From contig AQSL01000157.1 in assembly GCA_000403035.1 (NCBI GenBank), positions 1-46,736 on the forward strand: 46,736 nt of DNA. The letters run 5' to 3'. Source of the stretch: Candidatus Latescibacter anaerobius SCGC AAA252-E07 (GTDB lineage: Bacteria > Latescibacterota > Latescibacteria > Latescibacterales > Latescibacteraceae). Positions 34,122-43,925 of the stretch are shown here, piece by piece; positions within the stretch are counted from its first letter, which is position 1; the number at the start of each line of letters is the position of its first letter. Below the pieces are notes generated by a model. It had not been told where the DNA came from. It did not search any database and saw only the letters and a program-made list of their open reading frames with translations. Both the position numbers and the translations under genes were made by a program.

Positions 34122-36036
34122 CTATTTACCTTTCCATTTCCCATCAATGCCAAACCATACCGTTCTCCCTGCCATCGGGTAGCCATATTCTTCCTCGTAA
34201 TTGACATCGAAAATGTTTGCAAGGTTCAGTGAGGCCGAAACAGTGCGGTTCTCAAAAACAGTTATACCCATATTTATAATGTGATATTCCTTGAGGTACA
34301 TATTCATTTCTGTCCATCGCTGGCCGACAGCACGTGAGGTAACATGAATTCTTGTAGAAGGATGGATTTTCCAGGTAAGAACGGTGTCCAATTTCCATGA
34401 TGGACGGTATTCAAGCTTTTCGCCGTCACCGTCACGGGCATCGAGCAGAGTGACAGCGGAAAGAAACTCATAGTGTGGCAGCTTCAGGTTACCCGAAATT
34501 TCAACGCCGTCCAGAGAAGCTTTCTCGATATTGTGATATAATCCGAGATTGCCGGAGCGGTAAATTAAATCGTGGACTTTACTCATAAATCCGGCAAAGG
34601 AACAATTCACAAACCCGAAAAACGTTCGTGAAACGGTAACTTCACCTTTGAGTGCCCATTCCGGTTCCAGATTGATATTGCCCGAGGTGCTTGAGTAAAG
34701 ATGGTGAAGTGTAGGAAAACGGCTCGCTCTGCTCAGTGCGCCGGATAGTATGTAATCCTTGAAAGTCCACTCTACATACAAGGATGGATCGAGACTTTTT
34801 GATGAACGTTCCCAACTGTCATAAGAATACATGAGTCCGGAAATACCAGCCCGAATAAGAAGATGAGGGGTTAAAAATCTCTCATGTTCAGTGAAAACCC
34901 ATGTCGTAGACGTGCGATTCAAAAACCAGTCCAATCCTTTATCGGCCTGACGTCGGGATTCATCCCACCGCACCTGGAATCCAAAATTAGTTAACTTGTT
35001 GTTATCACGGGAGTATACAGAGGATACAAGGATTCCCGCACTTCGATTATCGTGGGTGCTTTCATAATAGATATTCGAGGGATCGTAACGATTATCACGG
35101 TAATCGACAAGTTCATTCAAAAACCGCTCGGCGTACAGTTTTGTCTTAAGGCGGAAGGCATTTCCTATAATGGGTTCGCCGTCAATATCAATGGATTTCC
35201 TGTCCCAGTTTCTGAATCGCCAGTATCGGGATTCGTTCACTGCCGATGGAAGACCTTTTGCCAGATGTGAACCGTTCAAGCTCAAACTCCACCGTGAGTT
35301 TCCAGGCTTCCCGAAAAAAAGTTTCGCTCCGATATCGGTTCGCCGGAAATCGCTGTTGTCACGCTGGTTGCCGTTTTCAAGATAGGTGGGTTTAAAATCA
35401 GAGGAAAGGGGGAAACCTCTTGAAACGTTCCGGCCGATATGGACACGGTAGCCGATATTTTTAATATATCCACGGTTAATAAGGTCTGAACGTATCTCCT
35501 GACCGGAACCTGCGGTGATACGCAGGTCCAATGGGGGGGCCGTCATCGTAGCTTCCTGTCATTATATTGACAACGCCGCCCATAGCATTTGGCCCGTAAC
35601 GCACTGAGTTCGCACCTTTTACAGCCCTTATTTTAGAGATATTTCCAACACCAATCGTCGAAAGGTCAATTTTCCCATAATAGGGCTCGTTTACCGGACG
35701 GCCGTCCAGCATGATGAGTACTTCCTGGGAATTGAATCCGCGGATCATTATTTCCGAGGAGTTTTTGGATCCGACTGTTACTGATGCACCGGGTATATTT
35801 GAGAGAACTTCAGCCACCGAGCCAGGTCTTTGTCTTTGTATCGATTCATCCCAAATGGTAATATCGGAAACGGACGTTTGAGCTTTACCCGAAACAACAA
35901 TTTCCTCCATGAGATATACGGTTTTTGTATCGTCCGCCTCTTCTGCATAACTTTCGTATGTCATGCACAGTAAAAGTACACACAGCACTGACCAATAGTG
36001 GTATTTCTGTAGTAATGTGAATAAAAGGGAGAGCAC
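34122..36036 (-). pseudogene. TonB-dependent receptor interrupted by a C7-tract frameshift
   Basis: The N-terminal frame (from GTG 36036) has a signal sequence (WSVLCVLLLCMTYESYA), a TonB-box-like EEIVVSG, and a full plug domain: VAEVLSNIPGASV, IMIRGFNSQEVLIMLDGRPV and GPNAMGGVVNIMTG. It then leaves frame at a C7 run (35533-35539, G on plus). The beta-barrel continues in the next frame from PLDLRITAGSG to a C-terminal GRTVWFGIDGKWKGK. With C6 the protein is one 637-aa receptor of BtuB/FepA type. The tract may be a sequencing error or a phase-variable switch. A lipoprotein gene ends 4 bp upstream, probably the same operon. Confidence 0.85.
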
Positions 36037-36040
36037 TCTA

Positions 36041-36796
36041 TCAATCCAGAGGATTAAAGATAATAATACGGTTGAGATGCTTTATTTTTAGCATGGAAGA
36101 AACTTCCGGGTTCGTATAAAGAATACGATCATATTCTGTAACATAATATCCATCTGAAAGTTGATCGTAGCCTATGGTTACCGTGTAATCGTCAGCAGCA
36201 ATAAGATCATACGAATAAACGGAGGGATCATTAATACACTCTATGGATAGAAAACCGGTCAGCGGTATACCGGTTAAACTATCCTCGAATGCTGTTTGAG
36301 TTATCTCGTCCGTAATAAACTGAATGAGGCTGTCGGCAGGGGAGACAACGTCGATTTTACGGAGTACCTTCATCTCGACAGTATCCTTGATATTGTAACG
36401 GCCCGGAAGCTCAAGAGAAGAATCAAAGCTTGTTTTCATGGAAGATAAGATGATATATCCCGACTGAATATGTTCCCATGTATTATCCGGATCACCTTTT
36501 ATATGAGCATAGAAGCCGTCTTCTCCGATAAAACGGTATGCATAGTTTTGAGGATATGTGATAATGGATGTATCAACGAGATCGGCAAGTTTCACTGCTT
36601 CTAAGCCGCCTATGGTTTCACTGCTGAGTTCGGACAGGTTTACCTGCCTGGAAGATAAACCGTATGTGACAGTAATAAAATTAGATTCTCCCGGTCCGGT
36701 TGGTGATTTGTCATCGCCGCAGCCAAAAAAACTTATTATTATTACAGTACACACGGTGATGAAGAGAATACTGCTTTTTTGTGAGACAATGAACAT
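36041..36796 (-). CDS. Lipoprotein upstream of the TonB receptor
   Basis: This 251-aa protein has a signal and lipobox ending at ISFFGC (C26), followed by GDDKSPTGPGE. The mature part seems to hold two related modules, the first with VKLADLVDTS, YRFIGEDGFYAHI and QSGYIILSS, the second with YDLIAADDYTVTIGYDQLSDGYYV. This pattern recalls the sulfite-oxidase-like substrate domain without cofactor ligands, but I cannot name a family. Four bases from the receptor gene, it likely serves as its cell-surface or periplasmic partner in uptake. Confidence 0.7.
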   Translation of the reverse strand: MFIVSQKSSILFITVCTVIIISFFGCGDDKSPTGPGESNFITVTYGLSSRQVNLSELSSETIGGLEAVKLADLVDTSIITYPQNYAYRFIGEDGFYAHIKGDPDNTWEHIQSGYIILSSMKTSFDSSLELPGRYNIKDTVEMKVLRKIDVVSPADSLIQFITDEITQTAFEDSLTGIPLTGFLSIECINDPSVYSYDLIAADDYTVTIGYDQLSDGYYVTEYDRILYTNPEVSSMLKIKHLNRIIIFNPLD

Positions 36797-37519
36797 TCTA
36801 TACGCTTCTTCAAAAAGCTATTTATATGTTTTTTTTGACGATATAGTTATTGAGTATGTATAGAGAACTTATATAGTGTATCAAGTAAAATGTGTCAAGT
36901 TTTTTTTGAGGAGTATATGAGAATACTGGATAAGTGTATTTAATTTTTTAAGGGAGTAGCCTTGATTTAATAGTAATAAAATATGCCGCCAGGTGTTTCA
37001 CTATCGAATTGGTTTATTTTATAGTGTTTTCCCGACGGCATTTTACTCTATACCGTTAATTGAAAGGAGATGAGTAATGTTCTATATTATATATCGGTAT
37101 GGTTTTAAATAACTTTAGAAAAACAGTATATAATGAATAAAATGATAGTTGACGCGAAGAAAAAAGAAATAAATTCACAAGAGTATTACACATCCTTTAT
37201 TACAATACGGGCTGGTCATATACACCGGTGTATTCAGAGCTTACAGGTTTTTCATGTCTTCTTGAGAATTTGAACTTTCGTGAATGTAATTTATCACCGG
37301 GAAATTTCAATTTTTTTAAAAAAAGAAATTTCTTTTTTCGTACATAATAGTTTATTATATACAAAACAATGAAAAATGATGAGTAAGGCTGTTTTATAAT
37401 CAATATCTGGAGGATTTCATTGATATACTTCTGACTGAAGAAAAATTAATTTTACGGTCAAATAGTTTCGATTTTTTTTGTTCGGTTTAATTACTGAAAA
37501 ATCTGATGGGATAATGCTT
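36797..37519. other. AT-rich intergenic region with one hairpin and a possible mini-ORF
   Basis: No full gene is seen. At 36983-37041 ATGCCG pairs with CGGCAT, and inside it CACTAT (36999-37004) pairs with ATAGTG (37021-37026), a long imperfect stem followed by TTTT. At 37063 AAAGGAG precedes ATG 37077 of an 11-codon ORF (MFYIIYRYGFK). The rest is low-complexity A/T sequence. Confidence 0.5.
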
Positions 37520-38530
37520 ATGAAACTCTTGAAAACCGATGAAGTACGGGTAATTACTTTAACAATTATCGTTGTATTAGGAATAATATCCTTCAGTGTA
37601 TTCGGATATATGATACTCGAAGGATGGGGATTCCTTGATTCCCTGTACCAGACAATTATTACTATATCGACAGTAGGATTTACAGAGGTTCATCCGATAT
37701 CTACAAGTGGCCGTATTACAACGATTATTACAATTTTATTGGCTATTACACTGCTTACTTACTTTTTTTCACATTTTGTAACAATAATGGTGGAGGGTCG
37801 GATCAATACGCTTCTCAGGGGAAGAAAAATGGAAAAACAGATTAACAGATTGAGAGATCACTTTATTATTTTAGGCTTTGGAAAAATGGGAAATCAGGTA
37901 GCCTTTGAGTTTGGACAAGCAGAAGTAGCTTATGTAATTATGGATAAAGATCCTGCGGTTTTTGAGCATGAAAATACCGATGGGCTGCTATGGATGGTAG
38001 GAGATGCTACACGGGAAGAGGATATATTACGTTGTGGTATCAAACATGCACGGGGTCTTATATGTGTGCTTCGTAATGATCAGGACAATGTTTATGCAAT
38101 TCTCACCGCTCGCGGTTTAAACGCAGATATAAGGATTATAACACGCGCCAATGAATATGAATCTGAACGTAAACTCAAACGTGCCGGAGCCGACCATGTT
38201 GTATCACCATTTAAGATTGGCGGAAGCCGGATTGCTTCTGTTATGCTGCGCCCTTCAATTACACACTTTATGGATGGTCTTGCCAGAGCGGAAGAAATCA
38301 GACTCACTCTTGTTGAGATCGAAATTTCAGAAGATTCGGTTCTCGTGGGTAAAACAATTGTGGATACGGGTATAATCGATATTTCAGAAAGCATCATAAT
38401 AGGGCTGAGACGTCCCACTGAACCGATTATAATTCGCCCACCCATCAATACAAAACTCCTTCCCGGTGATCAACTTGTTCTTATGGGTCAACTTGATGCT
38501 CTTAACAAAATTGATATATTATCAAAATAA
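37520..38530 (+). CDS. Potassium channel with RCK (TrkA) domains
   Basis: 336 aa from ATG 37520, eight bases after GGGA; ATG 37514 and an upstream TTG are alternatives. Two transmembrane helices flank a pore with filter TVGFTE (51-56) in place of the usual TVGYGD. An RCK-N Rossmann domain (HFIILGFGKMGNQVAFEFG, MDKDPAVFE) and an RCK-C domain (EDSVLVGKTIVDTG, LLPGDQLVLMGQ) follow. It is a gated K+ channel of the inner membrane regulated by a nucleotide or Ca2+. The filter variant is of interest because it lacks the second Gly. Confidence 0.9.
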   Translation: MKLLKTDEVRVITLTIIVVLGIISFSVFGYMILEGWGFLDSLYQTIITISTVGFTEVHPISTSGRITTIITILLAITLLTYFFSHFVTIMVEGRINTLLRGRKMEKQINRLRDHFIILGFGKMGNQVAFEFGQAEVAYVIMDKDPAVFEHENTDGLLWMVGDATREEDILRCGIKHARGLICVLRNDQDNVYAILTARGLNADIRIITRANEYESERKLKRAGADHVVSPFKIGGSRIASVMLRPSITHFMDGLARAEEIRLTLVEIEISEDSVLVGKTIVDTGIIDISESIIIGLRRPTEPIIIRPPINTKLLPGDQLVLMGQLDALNKIDILSK

Positions 38531-38630
38531 ATCCATGGATAATAATCCTGCGATGTATTGATTAACTGATCTAAACCGACCCGCAATGACCGTTTTGCAC
38601 GAATTTCCCGTTTTTTATTTGAGGTGAATT

Positions 38631-38993
38631 ATGAAACCTGAAATTAACGGAACCAAATTTGGTTCGCTAACAATTCATGGAGAGAATCTCAAACATGATG
38701 TCCTTATTCGGTTAAGCGGAAAAGTAAAGAAACGAAAGAAAAAGTTATCCAGGGAAATTTATGGCACCTCTCATACGATGTCGCTGAATGAGGCAAAGCA
38801 TGTTTGCGAGAAGGGTGTAAAGCGCCTTATAATCGGAACGGGTCAGAACGGGCTTTTAGGGCTTTCGAAAGAAGCAGAAGAGTATTTCAGAAAAAAGAAA
38901 TGCACGGTTGATCTTATGACAACACCGGAAGCAGTTAAAGCATGGAACAAAGCAGAAGGTGATACTATCGGTCTTTTCCATGTAACCTGCTGA
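38631..38993 (+). CDS. Mth938-like domain protein
   Basis: This 120-aa single-domain protein has GAGGTG before ATG 38631. The fold pattern INGTKFGSLTIHG, RLIIGTGQNGLLGLS and VDLMTTPEAVKAWN matches the Mth938/NDUFAF3 (DUF498) family, small alpha/beta proteins that in eukaryotes help complex I assembly. Bacterial function is not established. It stands alone between the K+ channel and the histidine kinase. Confidence 0.85.
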   Translation: MKPEINGTKFGSLTIHGENLKHDVLIRLSGKVKKRKKKLSREIYGTSHTMSLNEAKHVCEKGVKRLIIGTGQNGLLGLSKEAEEYFRKKKCTVDLMTTPEAVKAWNKAEGDTIGLFHVTC

Positions 38994-39231
38994 AAATATT
39001 TAGGAATCGCTTGTTTTTTTAAAACTTTTCATAAAATCTATTGAAACGCCGGAATGCTGTTGTGATATAAAAAGACCATAATTTATTCTTTATAAAACGA
39101 AATTACCTCAATATATTCATGTATGTAAGAAACAGTTTTAAATAGATTCACGAGGAATTTCCTTTTCAATCGACCATTAAAAATTCCTCTTATAAAATAT
39201 TTCACAGAACATTTATCATTCTGAGGAATCG

Positions 39232-40755
39232 TTGAAAAATAGTGAAAAAAATTTTCTTCAGTTACTCGACACCGTACATGAAGGTATCTGGTACATAGAC
39301 AGCGCATTCACTATAACGTATGCGAATAAACACATTACGCACATGCTCGGTTACCCCAAAAAAGAACAAAAAGGTAAATCAGTATTTGATTTTATTGATG
39401 CTGAGGCCGGTGCATTTCTCCGTAAAAAGGTAAAGGATTACCCCGAGGATTCTCCGGAACAGCATGAATGTAAAGTACATTGCAGGGATAATTCTGACAT
39501 AGTGGTGAATCTGAGTACAAGCCCTGTTATTAGTAATGATAGTGAAATCGAGGGAGCATACGTAATAGTTACCGATGTTACCGAGCGAAAACGGATAGAA
39601 GAGAATGAAAAGATAGAAGCACAGATTCGTCATACTCAAAAGCTCGAAACTCTCGGGTTACAGTCCGGGGGGATTGCGCATGATATTAATAACCTGCTGG
39701 GAACAATTCTGGGAAATGCCGATTTAGCTCTTCTCAAGCTTTTTCCGAAATCTCCACTGTTCAATCATATCTCCAATATCAAGACAACAACGTTACGGGC
39801 ATCTGCTTTGACCGGTCAGATGCTTGCCTATTCGGGTAGAGACAGGTTTCGTGTTGAACCGGTTGATATAAATTTTCTTATTGAGGAAATGACAAGTCTT
39901 CTCAAGGTCTCGATTTCAAAGAAAATAACGCTTAAGTATAGATTTACTGATAATCTCCCGACTGTTGAAGCTGATGAAGCCCAGATACGTCAGGTAATTA
40001 TGAATTTAATTACGAATGCTTCTGATGCAATAGGAGATAAAAATTGCGGCGTTATATCAATACAAACCGGTCTTGAAAAATCCGGAGAAGAGAGTGACTC
40101 ACTGAAAAGTAAATATGTTTATATGGAAATTACCGATACAGGTTGCGGGATGGATGATACTACAAGGGAAAAAATATTTGATCCCTTTTATACTACCAAA
40201 TCGAAAGGACGAGGGCTTGGACTCAGAGTGGTTCGTGAAATTGTACGGGGGTATAAAGGGAAAATTACGGTTCAGAGTGAATTGGGGAAGGGTACCGTAT
40301 TTAAAATAATATTTCCCGCATCTAAAAAACCGCTTAAAATTAAGGAACAAGATGAAAAATCCACAGGAAAGGTATATACCGGCGGAGGTACAATTCTTAT
40401 TATCGATGATGAGGAAGATGTACGCGATGTTACCAGAACCATGCTTGAAACAACGAACTTTAAAGTGTATACAGCGTCAAATGGCCGCGAAGGAATCGAA
40501 TTTTTTCGAAAAAACTTTCGAATAATTGATATAATCCTGATAGATATGACTATGCCGGATATGAGTGGAGAAGATGTATTTCATGAAATGTATAAAATAC
40601 ATTCCAAAATTCCTGTGATAATTTCAAGCGGTTACAGTGAACATGATATTAAACAAAGGCTTACAAAAAGGGACGTGGCAAATTTTATTCATAAACCTTA
40701 CCAGATGAAAACACTCATTGATAAGATTAGTACTATCATGAGAAGCAACCGCTGA
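39232..40755 (+). CDS. Hybrid histidine kinase: PAS-HisKA-HATPase-REC
   Basis: 507 aa from TTG 39232 with GAGGA upstream. A PAS domain (1-120; GIWYIDSAFTITYANKHI) is followed by a coil and the H-box GIAHDINNLLG (H150). The ATPase domain has the N-box NLITNASDA, TDTGCGMDD and GRGLGLRVVREIV. A receiver domain from 386 (TILIIDDEEDV) carries the phospho-acceptor D438 in LIDMTMPDMSG. No transmembrane span is present, so it senses a cytoplasmic signal. No output regulator is adjacent. Confidence 0.93.
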   Translation: MKNSEKNFLQLLDTVHEGIWYIDSAFTITYANKHITHMLGYPKKEQKGKSVFDFIDAEAGAFLRKKVKDYPEDSPEQHECKVHCRDNSDIVVNLSTSPVISNDSEIEGAYVIVTDVTERKRIEENEKIEAQIRHTQKLETLGLQSGGIAHDINNLLGTILGNADLALLKLFPKSPLFNHISNIKTTTLRASALTGQMLAYSGRDRFRVEPVDINFLIEEMTSLLKVSISKKITLKYRFTDNLPTVEADEAQIRQVIMNLITNASDAIGDKNCGVISIQTGLEKSGEESDSLKSKYVYMEITDTGCGMDDTTREKIFDPFYTTKSKGRGLGLRVVREIVRGYKGKITVQSELGKGTVFKIIFPASKKPLKIKEQDEKSTGKVYTGGGTILIIDDEEDVRDVTRTMLETTNFKVYTASNGREGIEFFRKNFRIIDIILIDMTMPDMSGEDVFHEMYKIHSKIPVIISSGYSEHDIKQRLTKRDVANFIHKPYQMKTLIDKISTIMRSNR

Positions 40756-40881
40756 TAATTTCCGCTGTGGTGAAAAAAATAAAAAATGAGGTTTTCTTCC
40801 GGTTCCTGAATTATGACTACGGACTGCTTTATTATAATATTTGTAATAATTAAAGACTTAAAATACAATTATTATCTTTTC

Positions 40882-41208
40882 TCACCTCACCAGTGTCATC
40901 CTTTTTGTCTTTTCTTTTCCTCCAGCACTGAGCCGGTAGAGGTATATCCCTGAGGAAATCCTGCTGCCTTCTTTATCGGTTCCGTTCCAGAAAACCTGAT
41001 ATGTTCCCGCCTCTTTATATCCTTCCGACAGTAATGCTATCTCCCTGCCGAGCAGGTCATAGACCTTCAGCGTTACCTGCCCCGGCTTATATATGACATA
41101 TGGTATCGCAGTCACCGGATTGAACGGGTTCGGCCGGTTCTGGAAAAGCTCGAAGACCTGTGGACTCTCCGCAGCAGCGCCTTCATCCTCTACCGCGGAG
41201 GGTTCTAG
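40882..41208 (-). CDS. Sorting-domain tail A, -1 frame continuation of the 42077-41205 protein
   Basis: The frame is open from 41223 to 40882. From the codon overlapping the upstream stop (CTA at 41208) it encodes 108 aa: LEPSAVEDEG, FQNRPNPFNPVTAIP, VYDLLGREIALLSEG, SSGIYLYRLS and KTKRMTLVR. This is a FlgD-like/T9SS type A sorting domain. No Shine-Dalgarno is seen and the position equal to the GTG of copy B is GTA here, so independent initiation is unlikely. Reading -1 at the TTC before the TAG, or at the A6 run at 41225-41220, would join it to the upstream protein. The paralogous tail B has exactly the same length (327 nt with stop). Confidence 0.8.
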   Translation of the reverse strand, partial: LEPSAVEDEGAAAESPQVFELFQNRPNPFNPVTAIPYVIYKPGQVTLKVYDLLGREIALLSEGYKEAGTYQVFWNGTDKEGSRISSGIYLYRLSAGGKEKTKRMTLVR

Positions 41209-42077
41209 AAAGATATTTCTTTTTTAGCTAAAGTAACTATGCGGTCTTCGTTCATTACCCAAAAATAGAATTCATGTAATCCAGCTTCATCAACATTAGA
41301 TCGATATATCTTAATAATACCATCCGGAAAATTACATCCAATAGGCCACCCATAACGAAAAAATTTTAAATCAAGATTGTTTGGATCAATAGCATCAATA
41401 TGAAGAGTAACCTCTTCTCCTACTATAGGATATGCTGGAATAATTTCAATTGAATTGATAATTGGAGCTGGAATAAATTTTACATCTGATACCTTTTCTG
41501 CGTTTATTATTGCTTCGTCTACTTTCTTAGCAAATATTAGAACGGCATTTGGATTGCTATCTCTATCAAATCCTAATAGTACTCTAACATTATTCCTTAA
41601 AAAAGTCATAGGTGTATATTCTAATATTTTAGTGTTATACCAGCAATTGTCACCAATTTCATATTTGTTTATATCAATTGCATTTGTAAAACCAAGACTT
41701 AATAAGCCAAAATAATCTACCATAGAAAATTCTGCATCTGAAACTGATTTATATATCCAGTAGTAAAGCTTTACCTTTCCAATTTTACCTTCACCATAAT
41801 CAAACTCTATTAGAAGATGATCTCCATATCTATGTTCAACAAATTCGGCTGATTTAATACATGAATCTTTTACTAAATCTTGAATTGTGAATGCTTTTAT
41901 TAACGGTAGATTTTTAGGGACGTTTCTGAATTTATATTCTTCTCCAGTAATGGGGTTTTTTTGAATATGTATTTCTTCTAAATTTTTGCTAAAAATGGGG
42001 CTTGAAATATTAAAAAAGCTTACTATTGTAATTAACAAAAAAAATCTAAACAATTTACTAAAATATTTAGTATTCAT
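41205..42077 (-). CDS. Secreted body protein A of the tandem cassette
   Basis: This 290-aa protein has AGGAG before ATG 42077 and a Sec signal (FRFFLLITIVSFFNISSPIFS). It is paralogous to 45106-44249: shared blocks include SVSDAEF, IGDNCWYNTKI, FLRNNVRVLLGF, AKKVDEAI, VKFIPAPIINSIEI, DAIDPNN and WVMNEDRIV. The C-terminal third (APIINSIEIIPAYP ... FYFWVMNEDR) looks Ig-like. It ends at TAG 41207-41205 just where the sorting domain begins in the -1 frame. I do not recognise a named family. Third gene of cassette A, 42 bp after the ~370-aa protein gene. Confidence 0.8.
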   Translation of the reverse strand: MNTKYFSKLFRFFLLITIVSFFNISSPIFSKNLEEIHIQKNPITGEEYKFRNVPKNLPLIKAFTIQDLVKDSCIKSAEFVEHRYGDHLLIEFDYGEGKIGKVKLYYWIYKSVSDAEFSMVDYFGLLSLGFTNAIDINKYEIGDNCWYNTKILEYTPMTFLRNNVRVLLGFDRDSNPNAVLIFAKKVDEAIINAEKVSDVKFIPAPIINSIEIIPAYPIVGEEVTLHIDAIDPNNLDLKFFRYGWPIGCNFPDGIIKIYRSNVDEAGLHEFYFWVMNEDRIVTLAKKEISF

Positions 42078-42119
42078 TGATATATCTCCTATAATACAAA
42101 TTTACATAATTTATAAGAC

Positions 42120-43238
42120 TTAATAATTATTTATAGTTACAGTACAAGGGTTTTGTATTTCGTAATTTTCAGATTTGAAAATAAGGGATTCATATGTATT
42201 TTCAGACATATTTACAGGTACTATTGGTGTTCCAGACTGAATAAGCTTATAAGTAGGTTCAAAAACTTTGCTGTTAAACCAGCCATACCGATGATTATTA
42301 AATGATGTAGAATCCCAAACAGCAAGCCCAAGAGGAAGATATGATTTAGCTTCAATATCCATTTCACCTGTACTAAGGACCTTTTTGAATTGAGATGTAC
42401 AACCAATTGCTGCACTGTAAATATTAAATATATGAGCAGTATCATGACAATTTACTTCATTATCTGAATATCTACTAAAATCATAGAGAAAAGCCGGAAG
42501 ATTAAACCCTCCTTCTTCTGGGCTATAATTAGCTTCACCTTTATCATCATACACAAGGACATGATTGAAATATATATTAGTAGTAACACTGCATGCAGCA
42601 GCAGTCGTAGATGAGAGACCGGACGCCCAAACACAACTGGAATCTAAAACTGCCGTCCACGGTCCTGCCTGATTGTCGCCTACGTCGTCGAAAGGTGCCT
42701 CGGGATAATCAGCCAGGGCGTAAAAGTCATGATCGGTGTTCCTAATGAATTGCGTATATGATTCACCGTTTACCTTTTGTACCTGCCAGCCCCATCCAAG
42801 ATCTTTACTGCCTATACTGCTGGCTGTAGTACCACTGCAATTGAACTCATGATCAGTACATACACCGTCTGAGAATGACGCCTCCTGTGACAGTATATAA
42901 AAGTTTGCATCACTGTATGGTAAATTACTCGCCGAAATGTTTAAAGAATAAACTTCCTCTCCCTGATTATGGGTAAAGCTTGCTTTTATTTTTCTGCTAG
43001 TTGAGCCCTTTTTATAAGCGATTTTTTTAGTTGTAGAGCTTGTCCACTCCGGAGCCGTAATGGTTGTATCATATCCTGAGTTTAAAGTTATTGCATCATT
43101 GGTAGTACTGCCGGTGTTGTGGTTAAATTTTATTTCTGTTAAGGTTACAACTAACGGCGGATCCCAACAATAAGTTTCTCCCATAAAAAAAGTCACGCCA
43201 ATAATAAATACCAGCAATCCCAAAATTAATCGTTTCAT
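42120..43238 (-). CDS. Secreted ~370-aa protein A of the tandem cassette
   Basis: This 372-aa protein has AAGGAGG before ATG 43238 and a signal peptide (LILGLLVFIIGVTFFMGETYC). Its paralogue is 46210-45119. The first ~60 residues are strongly alike (WDPPLVVTLTEIKFNHNTGS against WDSPLIVTINQIKFNHTTSS) and 53 bp over the signal peptide are identical in DNA. The rest diverges, keeping scattered motifs: CHDTAHIFNIYSAAIGCT, a YxxW core and a final IPVNM...TYES segment. There are several Cys, possibly disulfides. No sorting domain. Family unknown. Confidence 0.8.
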   Translation of the reverse strand: MKRLILGLLVFIIGVTFFMGETYCWDPPLVVTLTEIKFNHNTGSTTNDAITLNSGYDTTITAPEWTSSTTKKIAYKKGSTSRKIKASFTHNQGEEVYSLNISASNLPYSDANFYILSQEASFSDGVCTDHEFNCSGTTASSIGSKDLGWGWQVQKVNGESYTQFIRNTDHDFYALADYPEAPFDDVGDNQAGPWTAVLDSSCVWASGLSSTTAAACSVTTNIYFNHVLVYDDKGEANYSPEEGGFNLPAFLYDFSRYSDNEVNCHDTAHIFNIYSAAIGCTSQFKKVLSTGEMDIEAKSYLPLGLAVWDSTSFNNHRYGWFNSKVFEPTYKLIQSGTPIVPVNMSENTYESLIFKSENYEIQNPCTVTINNY

Positions 43239-43283
43239 GAAATATAATCCTCCTTCTCAAAAAAATAAATTTTTTCGTTTCAC

Positions 43284-43910
43284 TTATCTCAAGGGATCCA
43301 GATAAGGATGTCTGGCTTCATAAGAATCAGGATAATCTGACATTACCTTACGAAAAGCTTCATTTGCTTTAGCCCTGTTGTTTAGAAAAGATAAATAGAC
43401 ATTACCTATCTTAAACTGGGTTCGAGCATAAAGCTCTTCATCATAGCATGTTTTCACATTGAGCATATTTTGAAGTCTATCAATAGCTGAATAGTATTCT
43501 TCATTTTGGACTTCTAACCATGCAAGACAATATTGAGAGTTTGCTACAGCTTCACCGTCATCGTCATATGTCTGAAGCATTTGCTGATAAATATTTTCTG
43601 CTTTGTCAAATTCACCTTTCCATATAGTACAAAGACCAATATAATACTGAGCTTCAGCCTTGAGATTAGAGTAAATGCCATCCATATCAACCACATTCTG
43701 GTAGTATGGAATAGCCTCATTGAACTTGAACGCCTTCCTCAGTGAATCACCCTCTGCAAGCATGGAGCGGCCTGAATCTTCGATTGTCACCACAAATTCA
43801 GTTGGATTTTCACTTGAAACCTCTACTTTGCTCTCACTGCGGTGTGTCAATATAAATAATCCCATTATCATCACTATAACCAATACTACTATTACCAATC
43901 TATATCTCAT
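43284..43910 (-). CDS. Membrane-anchored TPR protein A of the tandem cassette
   Basis: This 208-aa protein has AAGGAG before ATG 43910. An N-terminal anchor (LVIVVLVIVMIMGLFIL) is followed by tetratricopeptide-like repeats: AIPYYQNVVDM, AEAQYYIGLCTIWKGEFDKA, AWLEVQNEEYYSAIDRLQNM and TQFKIGNVYLSF, ending in AFRKVMSDYPDSYEARHPY. YbgF/BamD-like TPR proteins often act as periplasmic scaffolds. It starts 15 bp after the end of cassette B, and 89 bp inside it (43561-43649) are identical to 46522-46610 in the paralogue. Confidence 0.85.
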   Translation of the reverse strand: MRYRLVIVVLVIVMIMGLFILTHRSESKVEVSSENPTEFVVTIEDSGRSMLAEGDSLRKAFKFNEAIPYYQNVVDMDGIYSNLKAEAQYYIGLCTIWKGEFDKAENIYQQMLQTYDDDGEAVANSQYCLAWLEVQNEEYYSAIDRLQNMLNVKTCYDEELYARTQFKIGNVYLSFLNNRAKANEAFRKVMSDYPDSYEARHPYLDPLR

Positions 43911-43925
43911 CGAACACTCTCCTTC

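Noticed and set aside
37200..37403. 67-codon minus-strand frame before the K+ channel gene
   Set aside because: Low-complexity A/T sequence rich in Lys, Phe and Tyr codons, with no ribosome site or neighbour supporting it.
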